NCBI GenBank assembly: GCA_028281665.1
Contig: JANQJK010000026.1
Location: 186,001 to 250,000 of the forward strand
Direction of reading: 5' to 3'
DNA: 64,000 nt
From: Hyphococcus sp.
GTDB taxonomy: Bacteria; Pseudomonadota; Alphaproteobacteria; Caulobacterales; Parvularculaceae
The notes under the pieces were generated by a model. The model was not told where the DNA came from, did not search any database, and saw only the letters and a program-made list of their open reading frames with translations. A program made the translations under genes and the position numbers. Below are positions 37,914 to 47,297 of this stretch, one piece after another. The stretch's first letter is position 1, and each line of letters begins with the position of its first letter.

Positions 37914-39596
37914 TCACGCAAGTCCCGGCAAATTCAGGCCCTGCTCGCGTGCGCAATCGATGGCGATGTCGTAGCCGGCGTCCGCGTGACGCATGACGCC
38001 GGTCGCGGGGTCGTTCCACAGAACCCGCTCCAGCCGGCGCGCGGCGTCTTCCGTTCCGTCCGCGACGATGACCATGCCCGCATGTTGCGAAAAGCCCATG
38101 CCCACGCCGCCCCCGTGATGCAGGGATACCCATGTTGCGCCAGATGCGGTGTTTAACAACGCATTCAGCAGCGGCCAGTCCGATACGGCGTCGGAGCCGT
38201 CTTTCATCGCCTCGGTTTCGCGATTAGGCGAGGCGACGGACCCGCTGTCCAGATGATCCCGGCCAATGACAACCGGCGCTGAAAGCTCGCCCGCAGCGAC
38301 CATTTCGTTGAAAGCGAGGCCCAGCCGGTGCCGCTGGCCGAGGCCCACCCAGCAAATTCGCGCCGGCAGGCCCTGAAACGCGATGCGCTCGCGCGCCATG
38401 TCCAGCCAGTTGTGCAGATGCGGATCGTCCGGGATCAGTTCCTTAACCTTGGCGTCGGTCTTGTAGATATCCTCCGGATTGCCGGAAAGCGCCGCCCAGC
38501 GAAAGGGCCCGACGCCACGGCAGAAGAGAGGGCGCACATAGGCGGGCACAAATCCCGGAAAGTCGAATGCGTTCTCCAATCCCTCTTCTTGCGCAACCTG
38601 TCGGATGTTGTTTCCATAATCGAGCGTCGGCACGCCGGCGTTCCAGAAATCGAGCATTGCCTGCACGTGGGTTTTGATGGACGCGCGGGCGGCGCGCTCA
38701 ACCTCTTTAGGGGCGGTTTCGCGTTTGTCCTTCCACTCCGCGATGGTCCACCCTTGCGGGAGATACCCGTTTACGACGTCATGGGCGGAGGTCTGATCGG
38801 TGACGATGTCCGGCCGGATGTCGCGGTTTACCGCGCCGCGTTTTACAAGCTCCGGGAAAATATCCGCCGCGTTGCCGAGGAGGCCAACGGATTTTGCCTC
38901 GCCTGCCTTCGTCCAGCGCGCGATCATCTCCAGCGCCTCGTCGAGGGTCGTTGCCTTCTCGTCCACGTATCTTGTGCGCAGACGGAAGTCGATCGAGTCT
39001 TCATTGCATTCGACGGCGAGGCACGACGCACCGGCGAGCACCGCGGCGAGGGGTTGCGCGCCACCCATGCCGCCAAGCCCCGCCGTGAGGATCCACTTAC
39101 CCGTCAGGTCGCCATCGTAGTGTTGGCGACCCGCTTCCTTGAACGTTTCATACGTGCCCTGAACGATCCCCTGCGACCCGATGTAAATCCATGAGCCCGC
39201 CGTCATCTGGCCGTACATCATCAGCCCCTTCTTATCGAGGGCGTTGAAGTGGTCCCAGTCGGCCCAATGGGGCACGATGTTGGAATTCGCGATCAGAACG
39301 CGCGGCGCGTCCTTGTGGGTTTTGAAGACGCCCACGGGCTTGCCGGACTGAACGCAGAGGGTTTCGTCATCGTCCAACGCCTTGAGGGACGCCACGATCT
39401 TGTCAAAGTCGGCCCAGGTTCGCGCAGCGCGCCCGATGCCGCCGTAAACAACGAGTTCATGCGGATTCTCAGCCACATCCGGATCGAGATTGTTCATCAG
39501 CATGCGCATGGGCGCTTCGGTGGTCCAGTGTTTGGCCGTTATGTCGGCCCCTTGCGGACTGCGAACGGTGCGAGCGTTGTGGCGTGGGTTGTTCAT
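37914..39596 (-). CDS. hutU: urocanate hydratase
   Basis: A 560-residue urocanase, which hydrates urocanate to imidazolonepropionate using tightly bound NAD+. Conserved stretches include [48 protein letters not shown] (NAD region), [12 protein letters not shown] and the catalytic Cys in [13 protein letters not shown]. The length is normal. Its start overlaps the hutH stop by four bases, and it is the third gene of a leftward hutI-hutH-hutU unit. Confidence 0.97.
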   Translation of the reverse strand: MNNPRHNARTVRSPQGADITAKHWTTEAPMRMLMNNLDPDVAENPHELVVYGGIGRAARTWADFDKIVASLKALDDDETLCVQSGKPVGVFKTHKDAPRVLIANSNIVPHWADWDHFNALDKKGLMMYGQMTAGSWIYIGSQGIVQGTYETFKEAGRQHYDGDLTGKWILTAGLGGMGGAQPLAAVLAGASCLAVECNEDSIDFRLRTRYVDEKATTLDEALEMIARWTKAGEAKSVGLLGNAADIFPELVKRGAVNRDIRPDIVTDQTSAHDVVNGYLPQGWTIAEWKDKRETAPKEVERAARASIKTHVQAMLDFWNAGVPTLDYGNNIRQVAQEEGLENAFDFPGFVPAYVRPLFCRGVGPFRWAALSGNPEDIYKTDAKVKELIPDDPHLHNWLDMARERIAFQGLPARICWVGLGQRHRLGLAFNEMVAAGELSAPVVIGRDHLDSGSVASPNRETEAMKDGSDAVSDWPLLNALLNTASGATWVSLHHGGGVGMGFSQHAGMVIVADGTEDAARRLERVLWNDPATGVMRHADAGYDIAIDCAREQGLNLPGLA

Positions 39597-41110
39597 GTCA
39601 TACTCATCGTTTGCTCTACCGGCAGATCGTCGGCTTCGACCAAATGCGCTGCGGCGGCAAGGTCGTTCGCCATAAATCGGTCCGCGCTTAGCGAGTGAAC
39701 CTTCTCGCGCACTTTTGCGATGACGCGCTGCAACGCGGTGCTGGTTTTTGCGGGTGCGCGCATTTCAACGCCCTGCGCGGCGGTAAGCAATTCGATGCCC
39801 ACAATCCGGAACAGATTTTCGTTCATGAACCCGAGCCGGCGGGCGCCATGGCAGGCCATGGACACATGATCTTCCTGATTGCACGATGTCGGCGTTGAAT
39901 CGGTCGAGCATGGATTGGCGCGCTGCTTGTTTTCGCTCATGAGGGCCGCTGACGTGACCTCCGCAATCATGAAGCCGGAATTCAGCCCGGGTTCCGGCGT
40001 CAGGAAGGCCGGCAGTCCGTATGACAGGGTCGGGTCGACCATCAGGGCGATGCGGCGCTGTGCGATAGATCCAATCTCGGCGATCGCAAGCGCGATCTGG
40101 TCCGCCGCGAAGGCGACAGGCTCCGCATGAAAATTGCCGCCGGAAACGATCACATCTTCAAAGACGAGCGGATTGTCCGTAGCGGCGTTGGCTTCCGTTT
40201 CAAGCGTATGCCCCGCATGCCGCAGGAGATCGATGCAGGCGCCCATCACCTGGGGCTGACAGCGGATGCAGTAAGGATCCTGCACGCGCTCATCGTCAAC
40301 GCGATGACTTTCACGGATCTCCGAGCCGTGCAGAACCTCTCGCAAAAACGCCGCAGCATCGATTTGTCCGCGGTGGCCGCGCACTTCGTGGATTTCCGGC
40401 CGGAAGGGTGCGGCGGAACCCATGGCGGCGTCAGTCGACATAGCGCCCGTAACGAGCGCCGCTTTCATGGCGCGCCATGCATCGAACAGGCCTTTGAGCG
40501 CAAGGGCGGTCGAGACCTGCGTGCCGTTGATGAGGCCAAGGCCCTCTTTTGCGGCAAAGGCAAGCGGTTTCAGGCCGGCGGCGGCAAGGGCGTTCTTCGC
40601 CGGCATCCTGTCCCCGCGACAGAGCGCCTCGCCGGCGCCCATCATGACAGCGGCCATATGGGCGAGGGGGGCGAGATCGCCCGATGCGCCGACAGAGCCC
40701 TGCGCGGGGATGATCGGCAGAACGTCCTGCGCAAGCATGCGCTCAAGCTGTTCGACCACGCTGTAACGCACGCCGGAAACGCCGCGGCCGAGTGAAATCA
40801 GTTTAAGCGCCATCACAAGGCGCGTCACCGCGGGGTCGAGCGGATCGCCAACGCCCGCACAATGGGAAAGAACAAGATTGCGTTGCAGCGTTTCGACGTC
40901 TTCGGGCGCGATGCGCCGGTTTGCCAGTTTCCCAAACCCTGTATTGACGCCGTAAACGGGATCGGGGCCAGCCGCCGCCGCGGCAAGGCGCTCCGCAGAC
41001 TGATCGATCCGATTGCGGGCGGATGGCGTCAGCATTGCCGTCTCGTCGTTTCGAAATATCTGTTCAAGCTGCGCCAGCGTCGTTTCGCCGGGAACGAGAA
41101 TCAAGGACAT
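39593..41110 (-). CDS. hutH: histidine ammonia-lyase
   Basis: A 505-residue HutH, which removes ammonia from histidine to give urocanate. The self-formed MIO cofactor comes from Ala142-Ser143-Gly144 in [14 protein letters not shown]. The catalytic [11 protein letters not shown] (residues 53-63) and the segment [16 protein letters not shown] are also present. It overlaps hutI by 10 bases and hutU by four, which indicates tight translational coupling. Confidence 0.97.
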   Translation of the reverse strand: MSLILVPGETTLAQLEQIFRNDETAMLTPSARNRIDQSAERLAAAAAGPDPVYGVNTGFGKLANRRIAPEDVETLQRNLVLSHCAGVGDPLDPAVTRLVMALKLISLGRGVSGVRYSVVEQLERMLAQDVLPIIPAQGSVGASGDLAPLAHMAAVMMGAGEALCRGDRMPAKNALAAAGLKPLAFAAKEGLGLINGTQVSTALALKGLFDAWRAMKAALVTGAMSTDAAMGSAAPFRPEIHEVRGHRGQIDAAAFLREVLHGSEIRESHRVDDERVQDPYCIRCQPQVMGACIDLLRHAGHTLETEANAATDNPLVFEDVIVSGGNFHAEPVAFAADQIALAIAEIGSIAQRRIALMVDPTLSYGLPAFLTPEPGLNSGFMIAEVTSAALMSENKQRANPCSTDSTPTSCNQEDHVSMACHGARRLGFMNENLFRIVGIELLTAAQGVEMRAPAKTSTALQRVIAKVREKVHSLSADRFMANDLAAAAHLVEADDLPVEQTMSMT

Positions 41111-42315
41111 AGGACGCCTCCAAAAACGCGAGCGAGCAACGGATTCTGCCCAATCGAAGCGACGAGTTCAGAGGGTTTTCTGACGTCCCAAATCGCAAGA
41201 TCGGCGCGCCTTCCGGGTTCAACCGTTCCGCAATCGTCAAGTGCGAGCGCTTTTGCGGCGTTACGCGTAACACCCGTCAATGCCTCCTCGGCGGTCAGTT
41301 CAAACAATAGGCATGACATATTCATGGCCAACAACAAGGACGTCATCGGCGAAGTGCCGGGATTGCAATCGGTTGCGACGGCAATGTCGACGCCGGCCGT
41401 GCGCAACGCCTCAACGGGCGGTTTTTGTTTCTCGCGCAAGTAATAAAAAGCCCCCGGAAGCAAAACCGCTACAGTACCGGCCTCAGCCAATACCGCAGCA
41501 TTTTTGGCGGGAAGATATTCCAGATGGTCCGCCGAAAGCGCGCCATATTTTGCGGCGAGCCGTGCGCCGCCAAGATTTGACAGTTGCTCAGCATGAAGCT
41601 TAACGCGCAAATCGAGCGACGCGGCCTTTTCAAAGACACGCTCGATCTGCGCGGTGCTGAATCCAACCGTTTCGCAGAACCCGTCCACGGCGTCGATGAG
41701 GCCCTCGTCATGCGCGGCCGGAAGCATTTCGTCACAGACGAAATCGATATATTTATCTTTGTCGGCGAACTCGGCGGGCAAAGCATGCGCGCCCAGAAAC
41801 GTCGTTCGTATCCGGATATTGTCTTCGTCTTCCAGCGCCCTGGCGACACGAAGTATTTTCAGTTCGGCCTCGATATTGAGCCCGTAGCCTGACTTCACTT
41901 CTATTGTCGTAACGCCTTCCCCCAGAAAATCCTGTAGCCGGGTGATGGCGGCGTCGAACAATTCTTCTTCGCTTGCGGCCCGTGTCGCCGCCACGGTTGC
42001 GTTGATGCCGCCGCCCGCTGCTGAAATCTCTTCGTAGGACTTGCCCAGAAGGCGCGCTTCAAACTCGCTGCTGCGATTGCCACCCCAGACGAGATGGGTG
42101 TGACAGTCGATAAGTCCCGGCGTTACCAGATCGCCGTCCGCATCATGAACTTCGCGCGCAACGTCGCCGATATCGCCGCCCAGCTCCCGCATGGTTCCGA
42201 CGAAGGCGATATTGCCGTCCTTAACGCCAATGGCGCTGTCGGAGATGAGACCGTAAGGCGCCGCGCCGCGCCGCATGGTCGCGACTTCAGCGTTAATAAA
42301 GAGCGTGTCCCACAT
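41101..42315 (-). CDS. hutI: imidazolonepropionase
   Basis: A 404-residue amidohydrolase-fold enzyme that opens imidazolonepropionate to N-formimidoylglutamate. Metal ligands are seen in [36 protein letters not shown] (His), LSADHLEY and [11 protein letters not shown] (Asp). It is the first gene of the leftward hut operon and is divergent from hutG with only 31 bases between the start codons. Confidence 0.96.
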   Translation of the reverse strand: MWDTLFINAEVATMRRGAAPYGLISDSAIGVKDGNIAFVGTMRELGGDIGDVAREVHDADGDLVTPGLIDCHTHLVWGGNRSSEFEARLLGKSYEEISAAGGGINATVAATRAASEEELFDAAITRLQDFLGEGVTTIEVKSGYGLNIEAELKILRVARALEDEDNIRIRTTFLGAHALPAEFADKDKYIDFVCDEMLPAAHDEGLIDAVDGFCETVGFSTAQIERVFEKAASLDLRVKLHAEQLSNLGGARLAAKYGALSADHLEYLPAKNAAVLAEAGTVAVLLPGAFYYLREKQKPPVEALRTAGVDIAVATDCNPGTSPMTSLLLAMNMSCLLFELTAEEALTGVTRNAAKALALDDCGTVEPGRRADLAIWDVRKPSELVASIGQNPLLARVFGGVLCP

Positions 42316-42326
42316 GGACGCCCTAT

Positions 42327-42343
42327 AGCCGGATTTTCCGGCT
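42327..42343. promoter_or_regulatory. hairpin/dyad in the hutI-hutG divergent gap
   Basis: AGCCGGA (42327-42333), a TTT spacer and TCCGGCT (42337-42343) form a perfect 7-bp dyad filling most of the 31-base gap between the divergent hutI and hutG starts. It may be a repressor operator or a leader hairpin. The gap is too short for two ordinary promoters, so one transcription start probably lies inside the opposite gene. Confidence 0.4.
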
Positions 42344-42346
42344 CTT

Positions 42347-43267
42347 GTGAAGCTGGCCGCTCCGCGCGACTATCGCAAGATGAAAAGATGGAACTCGATC
42401 GCGGACTTGCTGCGCGACGCGGACGTTGCGTGTCCCGTGTCGCTGATTGGCGCCCCGGTTAAGCTCGGATCCGTAACCCCCGGCGGGTGTGACCTGGCGC
42501 CGGTTGTCGTTCGCAGCGCCCTCAAGCGCATCAGCGCCTATGATGTTGAAACGCGCAGGGAGATCGATGTCCCAATTCGAGACGCCGGCGACGTCGATGT
42601 GGCCGACGTCTCGCCGGCGGAGTGTTTCCGGCCGGTTCGCGACGCCTTTCGGTCGCTCGCACATGCGTGTGCACTGGCGATTATGCTCGGCGGCAACAAT
42701 GCGATTACGCGTCCCGGCGTTCACGGGCTCGGCGACCTCGATAAAGTCGGCCTTGTCACGCTCGATGCGCACTTTGATATGCGCGATACAAGCGGCGGAT
42801 TAACCAATGGCAACCCGGTGCAGGCGCTGCTCGACGATAGGATGCCTGGCGCCAACATCGTTCAGATAGGCCTCGCCCCCTTCGCCAACCCACAATATAT
42901 GCACCAGGCGGCGCGCGAGGCGGGAAACATAATCTACACTATGGCGGATGTTCGCCGGCGCGGTGTTGAAGCCGTTATGACAGAAGCGCTGGACGCCTTG
43001 AGCGCACGATGCAGTCAAATCTACGTAGACTTCGATATCGACGTGATCGAACGCGGCCTTGCGCCAGGGGCGCCGGGCGCCCGGCCGGGCGGCATGACGA
43101 CCGCGGAGTTTTTCGCCGCCGCGCGGCTCGCCGGCGCCCACGAAAAGGTTGCTGCGGTCGATCTCGCGGAGTTCGATCCGTCGCTCGATGTTTCCGACAT
43201 CACGGCGCTTGTGGCGGCGCGCTGGGTCGCGGAGATACTCGCCGGTTTCTCGGACCGATCTGGTTAA
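42347..43267 (+). CDS. hutG: formimidoylglutamase-like arginase-family protein
   Basis: A 306-residue ureohydrolase-fold protein that should convert formimidoylglutamate to glutamate and formamide, completing the hut pathway. The binuclear metal motifs DAHFD (Asp140, His142, Asp144) and DFDID (Asp230, Asp232) are present. The first motif, normally GGDH with a His ligand, reads GGNN (Asn117, Asn118), so one ligand is replaced. The start is uncertain: a GTG at 42347 or an ATG at 42380; neither has a clear ribosome site. Assignment as hutG rests on the family and the neighbours; other guanidino-type hydrolases are possible. Confidence 0.82.
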   Translation: MKLAAPRDYRKMKRWNSIADLLRDADVACPVSLIGAPVKLGSVTPGGCDLAPVVVRSALKRISAYDVETRREIDVPIRDAGDVDVADVSPAECFRPVRDAFRSLAHACALAIMLGGNNAITRPGVHGLGDLDKVGLVTLDAHFDMRDTSGGLTNGNPVQALLDDRMPGANIVQIGLAPFANPQYMHQAAREAGNIIYTMADVRRRGVEAVMTEALDALSARCSQIYVDFDIDVIERGLAPGAPGARPGGMTTAEFFAAARLAGAHEKVAAVDLAEFDPSLDVSDITALVAARWVAEILAGFSDRSG

Positions 43268-43273
43268 CGCGCG

Positions 43274-43289
43274 TCCCGGCGCGGGATTT
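43274..43289 (+). terminator. weak hairpin after hutG
   Basis: TCCCG (43274-43278) pairs with CGGGA (43282-43286) across a GCG loop and is followed by TTTGCTTT. It starts a few bases after the hutG stop. The stem is short, so termination may be partial. Confidence 0.35.
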
Positions 43290-43349
43290 GCTTTGATGGG
43301 AACGGGTTTAAATCAGTATGGGCCGCCGGAGCGGCCAGGTCAGGCGATA

Positions 43350-44318
43350 ATGGAACTTTCTGCAACGGAAAAAGCACTCGCTTCATTGCTTGCGGGCGGT
43401 GCAGCGCTCATTGCTACGGCGTCGGCGGCGACGTTCGAAACCAACAAAATCTCATTTCAGGACATCACCGGCACTGTCGAGATCAAGACGACGAACGGCG
43501 ATGAAGTTGACATCGAGATTCAACAGGGCGCAAAATTTACCAATATCGAAGTCGTGGAGGAAGACGGCGTCGTTCGCGTCACCGGCGTGCGCTGGGTTGA
43601 CGACGAAGACCGCAATTGCTGCGATAATCGGATTAGCCGAACGGTTGAGCCGCGGAAGGGCCGGGAAGTCACAACCGGCGAACCGGTTAACGAGGCGTTC
43701 TTCGCTGACTATCCGACAATCGTCGTTTCGATGCCGGTCGAGGGAGATGTGGATTTCATCGATGCACGGATGAAACTGACCATGGAGCGTCTCGATGGCC
43801 GGCTCGGCCTCGACGCCTGCTACGTCTATGGCGAAACCGCCGACGTTGAAGAAGCCGCTGTCGGCATCATTCATGGCAGCCGGCTTGTGATGGGCGATGT
43901 GGCGTCCGGTCTTGAGATCGACATTTCAGGCGACGCCGATTTCCTAGCGGGGGATGTCGCCATAGCCGACGTTGATATCGCCGGTCCCGGCGACGTAATC
44001 CTCGGCGACATTGACGGCATGCTCGACGTCTCCATCGCCGGCTCCGGCATTGTGCGCGCAACGCGCGTTGACGGTCCGATGACGGTGCGCATCGCTGGGT
44101 CAGGCGGCGCCGCGGTGAAAAGCGGTCGCGCCGACCGGCTTAAAGCGACCATTGACGGCTCCGGCGGCGTCTATTTCGGCGGTCTTGTGGCGCAGCCGGA
44201 ACTTCGCCTCTACGGGTCGTCGGAAGTGCGCATGCGTTCGGTGAGCGGTCGCGTCGTCCACCATGGCGGCGGCGACGTTTATGTCGGCGACGAGGTGTTT
44301 TCCAAAGACGACGACTAG
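43350..44318 (+). CDS. exported GIN-domain protein (DUF2807-like)
   Basis: A 322-residue secreted protein. The start at 43350 gives a clear Sec signal (about 1-26, ending ATASA); two ATG codons further upstream in frame (for instance 43296) are possible but delay the signal. The C-terminal half is a right-handed beta-helix-like array with the family rhythm GSG: DIAGPGDVILGDI, SIAGSGIVRATRV, RIAGSGGAAVKS and IDGSGGVYFGG. This is the head GIN domain found in putative adhesins and envelope-stress proteins. No partner is adjacent; gltA is convergent. Confidence 0.8.
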   Translation: MELSATEKALASLLAGGAALIATASAATFETNKISFQDITGTVEIKTTNGDEVDIEIQQGAKFTNIEVVEEDGVVRVTGVRWVDDEDRNCCDNRISRTVEPRKGREVTTGEPVNEAFFADYPTIVVSMPVEGDVDFIDARMKLTMERLDGRLGLDACYVYGETADVEEAAVGIIHGSRLVMGDVASGLEIDISGDADFLAGDVAIADVDIAGPGDVILGDIDGMLDVSIAGSGIVRATRVDGPMTVRIAGSGGAAVKSGRADRLKATIDGSGGVYFGGLVAQPELRLYGSSEVRMRSVSGRVVHHGGGDVYVGDEVFSKDDD

Positions 44319-44332
44319 TTCCGGTGTGAAGG

Positions 44333-44352
44333 CCCGGCGGGGCGCCGCCGGG
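44333..44352. terminator. GC-rich hairpin between convergent GIN protein and gltA genes
   Basis: CCCGGCGG (44333-44340), a GGCG loop and CCGCCGGG (44345-44352) make a perfect 8-bp stem between two converging stop codons. Neither side has a long T run, so this may act as a bidirectional pause or a rho-assisted terminator. Confidence 0.4.
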
Positions 44353-44380
44353 GCCGAGCCCGAACGTCCGCCTTTTCAGC

Positions 44381-45685
44381 CTAACGTTTGTCGAGGGACA
44401 GATAATCCCGTTGCCCGGGGCCGGTGTAAATTTGCCGCGGGCGGCCAATTTTCTGGTTCGGGTCTTCGATCATTTCACGCCATTGCGCGATCCAGCCAAC
44501 GGTGCGGGCCAGCGCAAACAGCACTGTGAACATGTCGCTCGGGAAACCAAGCGCGCGCAGGGTAATCCCCGAATAGAAGTCGATATTCGGATACAATTTC
44601 TTGCTCACGAAGTAGTCGTCTTCAAGGGCGATCCGCTCAAGCTCCATCGCCACCTGCAACAGCGGCTCCTCGCGGATGCCAAGGGCGTCGAGCACGTCGT
44701 GACAGGCCTTGCGCATCACCGTCGCACGAGGATCATAGTTTTTGTAAACGCGGTGGCCAAAGCCCATCAGGCGAAACGGATCGGACTTGTCCTTCGCTCG
44801 TTCGATGAATTCCGGAATACGGTCGATGGTGCCGATTTCTTCAAGCATGTTGAGCGCCGCCTCGTTGGCGCCGCCATGAGCGGGGCCCCAGAGAGACGCG
44901 ATGCCGGCGGCTATGCATGCGAACGGATTGGCGCCTGACGAACCGGCGAGCCGCACCGTTGACGTCGATGCGTTCTGTTCGTGATCCATGTGCAGGATGA
45001 AGATCTTGTCCAGCGCGTCGCAGAGCACGGGGTTGATCTCGTATTCCTCCGCGGACACCGCAAAACACATGCGCATGAAGTTTGACGTGTAGTCGAGGTC
45101 ATTGCGCGGAAAAACAAAAGCCTGACCGATTGAGTATTTATACGCCATGGCGGCGATGGTCGGCATCTTCGCAATCATGCGATGTATAGCGATCCGGCGC
45201 TGCACCGGATCGTGCACGTCAGTGGAGTCGTGGTAGAATGCGGAAAGCGCGCCGACAACGCCGACCATAATCGCCATTGGGTGCGCGTCGCGCCGGAAAC
45301 CGCTGTAAAAGTTCTTGAGCTGCTCATGCACCATCGTGTGGCGGGTGATGGACGTGTCGAACCGTTCACGCTCGGCGCGATCCGGCAGTTCCGCATTCAG
45401 CAGCAGATAGGCGACTTCGAGAAAATCTGAGTTCTCGGCAAGCTGGTCGATCGGGTAACCGCGATACAGCAAGACGCCGGCGCCGCCGTCGATATAGGTG
45501 ATTTTCGATTCGCAGCTCGCGGTGGACGTAAACCCCGGGTCGAAGGTGAAAATATCAGTGGCGCCGTAAAGCTTGCGGATATCGATAACATCCGGTCCCT
45601 CCGACGCCTTGAAGACCGGGACTTCCGTCGTTTCACCATTGTAGGTGATGCTGGCAGTCGAGATCTGGTTGAGATCGCTTTTCAT
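44381..45685 (-). CDS. gltA: citrate synthase
   Basis: A 434-residue type II (hexameric-type) citrate synthase, the entry enzyme of the TCA cycle. Catalytic residues are in the segments [11 protein letters not shown] (His), [12 protein letters not shown] (His) and [14 protein letters not shown], followed by an Asp in DFYSG. The N-terminal beta domain ([21 protein letters not shown]) is the usual NADH-sensitive type. It lies 86 bases downstream of gltX in the same direction, a linkage common in alphaproteobacteria. Confidence 0.96.
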   Translation of the reverse strand: MKSDLNQISTASITYNGETTEVPVFKASEGPDVIDIRKLYGATDIFTFDPGFTSTASCESKITYIDGGAGVLLYRGYPIDQLAENSDFLEVAYLLLNAELPDRAERERFDTSITRHTMVHEQLKNFYSGFRRDAHPMAIMVGVVGALSAFYHDSTDVHDPVQRRIAIHRMIAKMPTIAAMAYKYSIGQAFVFPRNDLDYTSNFMRMCFAVSAEEYEINPVLCDALDKIFILHMDHEQNASTSTVRLAGSSGANPFACIAAGIASLWGPAHGGANEAALNMLEEIGTIDRIPEFIERAKDKSDPFRLMGFGHRVYKNYDPRATVMRKACHDVLDALGIREEPLLQVAMELERIALEDDYFVSKKLYPNIDFYSGITLRALGFPSDMFTVLFALARTVGWIAQWREMIEDPNQKIGRPRQIYTGPGQRDYLSLDKR

Positions 45686-45771
45686 TCGTCAAGCCTTTAT
45701 TGCTGCATCGCCGCATAATTTTGTTGCAGCGCACATAATACTGGTTCTCTTTGCATACGCCAGAGGCGATA

Positions 45772-47208
45772 TCAGTGGATGATGTCGCGGATCCGGGCCC
45801 GCGCTTCGTCTGGTCCGAGGCTGTATAGCACCTCGCCAAGGCCTGGCGAAGGCTTGCCGGCGGTGAGGGCGGCCCGCAGCGGCGGGCCAACAGCCCCAAA
45901 ACCAACGTTTTTTTCCTCAGCAAGGGCTTTGAGGGCCTCATCCAGCAACTCCGGGCTTAACCATAGCGCGTCGTCGCCAAGGGCCGATTCGATGGCGGCG
46001 AGCATCTCGCGGGCCCCCTCCTTGGCGAGCGGTTTGGCGGCTTTGCCTTCGATGACGAGCGGGCGGGTCAAAAACAGATATGCGGCGGCGGCCGGCGCAT
46101 CGGACAGCGTCGCGCACCGCGCCTTCAGAAACGGCGCTGCGCGTCGAAGGCGTCTCGCATTCTCAGTATCAAGATTAATGCCTGTCTCAGAGACAAAGGG
46201 CGACGCCTTCTCGAAAAAGGCGTCATCAGAAAGTTGCGCCATATAATGCGCGTTAATCGATCGGAGTTTTTCGAGATCAAGGCGCGCCGGCGCTTTCTTT
46301 ACCGCCTTGAGATCGAACCATTCCAGGGCTTTGTCGCGCGGAATAATCTCCTCGTCGCCGTGACTCCAGCCGAGGCGAATGAGGTAGTTGGCCAGCCCTT
46401 CCGGCAGGAAGCCCATATCCCGATAGGCTTCGACGCCGAGAGCCCCATGACGTTTTGATAGTTTAGCGCCGTCCGCGCCATGAATGAGCGGCACGTGGGC
46501 GAATTGCGGCGACGGCCATCCGAGGGCGTCGTAAATCTGCTGCTGACGGGCCGCGTTGTTTAAATGATCGTCGCCGCGGATGGCGTGCGTGACGCCCATA
46601 TCGTGATCGTCGACGACGACCGCCAGATTGTAGGTCGGGTTTCCGTCGCTGCGCAGAATGACCAGATCGTCAAGCGCCGAATTCGGAAAGCGCACCGCGC
46701 CCTGAACCGAATCGTTAATGGCCGTCTCGCCATCCTGCGGCGCGCGAAAACGGACGGCGAAGGGGACGTCTGCCGGCCCGTTGGAGGGATCGCGATCGCG
46801 CCATGGGCTTTCGAACCGGACGCCGCTTTTCTTCGCCTCTTCGCGAGCCGCGACGAGGTCATCCCCGGCCAGCCAACACTTATAGGCCTTTCCCTCTCCA
46901 AGCAGCTGATTTGCGATTTCAACATGTCGATTGCGCCGGCCATATTGCGATACCGGCTCTCCGTCCCAATCGAGGCCCAGCCAGGTAAGGCCGTCGATAA
47001 TGGCGGCGACCGCGTCCTCGCTGTGGCGCGCCCGGTCGGTGTCCTCGATGCGCAAGTGAAACTCGCCGCCGCGCCCGCGGGCATAAAGCCAGTTGAACAG
47101 GGCCGTGCGCGCGCCGCCGATATGAAGGTAGCCGGTCGGCGAGGGGGCAAACCGCGTTACGATCTTGCCGGCTCTGTCATGGCGCGCATTGTTCGCGTCT
47201 GTGGGCAT
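45772..47208 (-). CDS. gltX: glutamate-tRNA ligase
   Basis: A 478-residue class I aminoacyl-tRNA synthetase that charges tRNA-Glu (and possibly tRNA-Gln where gatCAB is used). The HIGH motif reads PSPTGYLHIGGAR, the KMSKS loop reads GAKLSKRHGAL, and the anticodon-binding C-terminal domain follows. Some alphaproteobacteria have two GltX copies; only one is in this window. It is divergent from comEC with an 89-base gap. Confidence 0.96.
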   Translation of the reverse strand: MPTDANNARHDRAGKIVTRFAPSPTGYLHIGGARTALFNWLYARGRGGEFHLRIEDTDRARHSEDAVAAIIDGLTWLGLDWDGEPVSQYGRRNRHVEIANQLLGEGKAYKCWLAGDDLVAAREEAKKSGVRFESPWRDRDPSNGPADVPFAVRFRAPQDGETAINDSVQGAVRFPNSALDDLVILRSDGNPTYNLAVVVDDHDMGVTHAIRGDDHLNNAARQQQIYDALGWPSPQFAHVPLIHGADGAKLSKRHGALGVEAYRDMGFLPEGLANYLIRLGWSHGDEEIIPRDKALEWFDLKAVKKAPARLDLEKLRSINAHYMAQLSDDAFFEKASPFVSETGINLDTENARRLRRAAPFLKARCATLSDAPAAAAYLFLTRPLVIEGKAAKPLAKEGAREMLAAIESALGDDALWLSPELLDEALKALAEEKNVGFGAVGPPLRAALTAGKPSPGLGEVLYSLGPDEARARIRDIIH

Positions 47209-47297
47209 CTTTCTTAGACCCGTCCTTCGATTTGTGCGACATTGTCGGAAGTTGCGTCGTCCGTTAGCACAGATTTTTCGATGGCGCCTATCCGCCC

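Noticed and set aside
45686..45771. Palindromic GCTGCA/TGCAGC sequences before gltA
   Set aside because: The matching hexamers are self-complementary and short; a specific operator cannot be argued from them.
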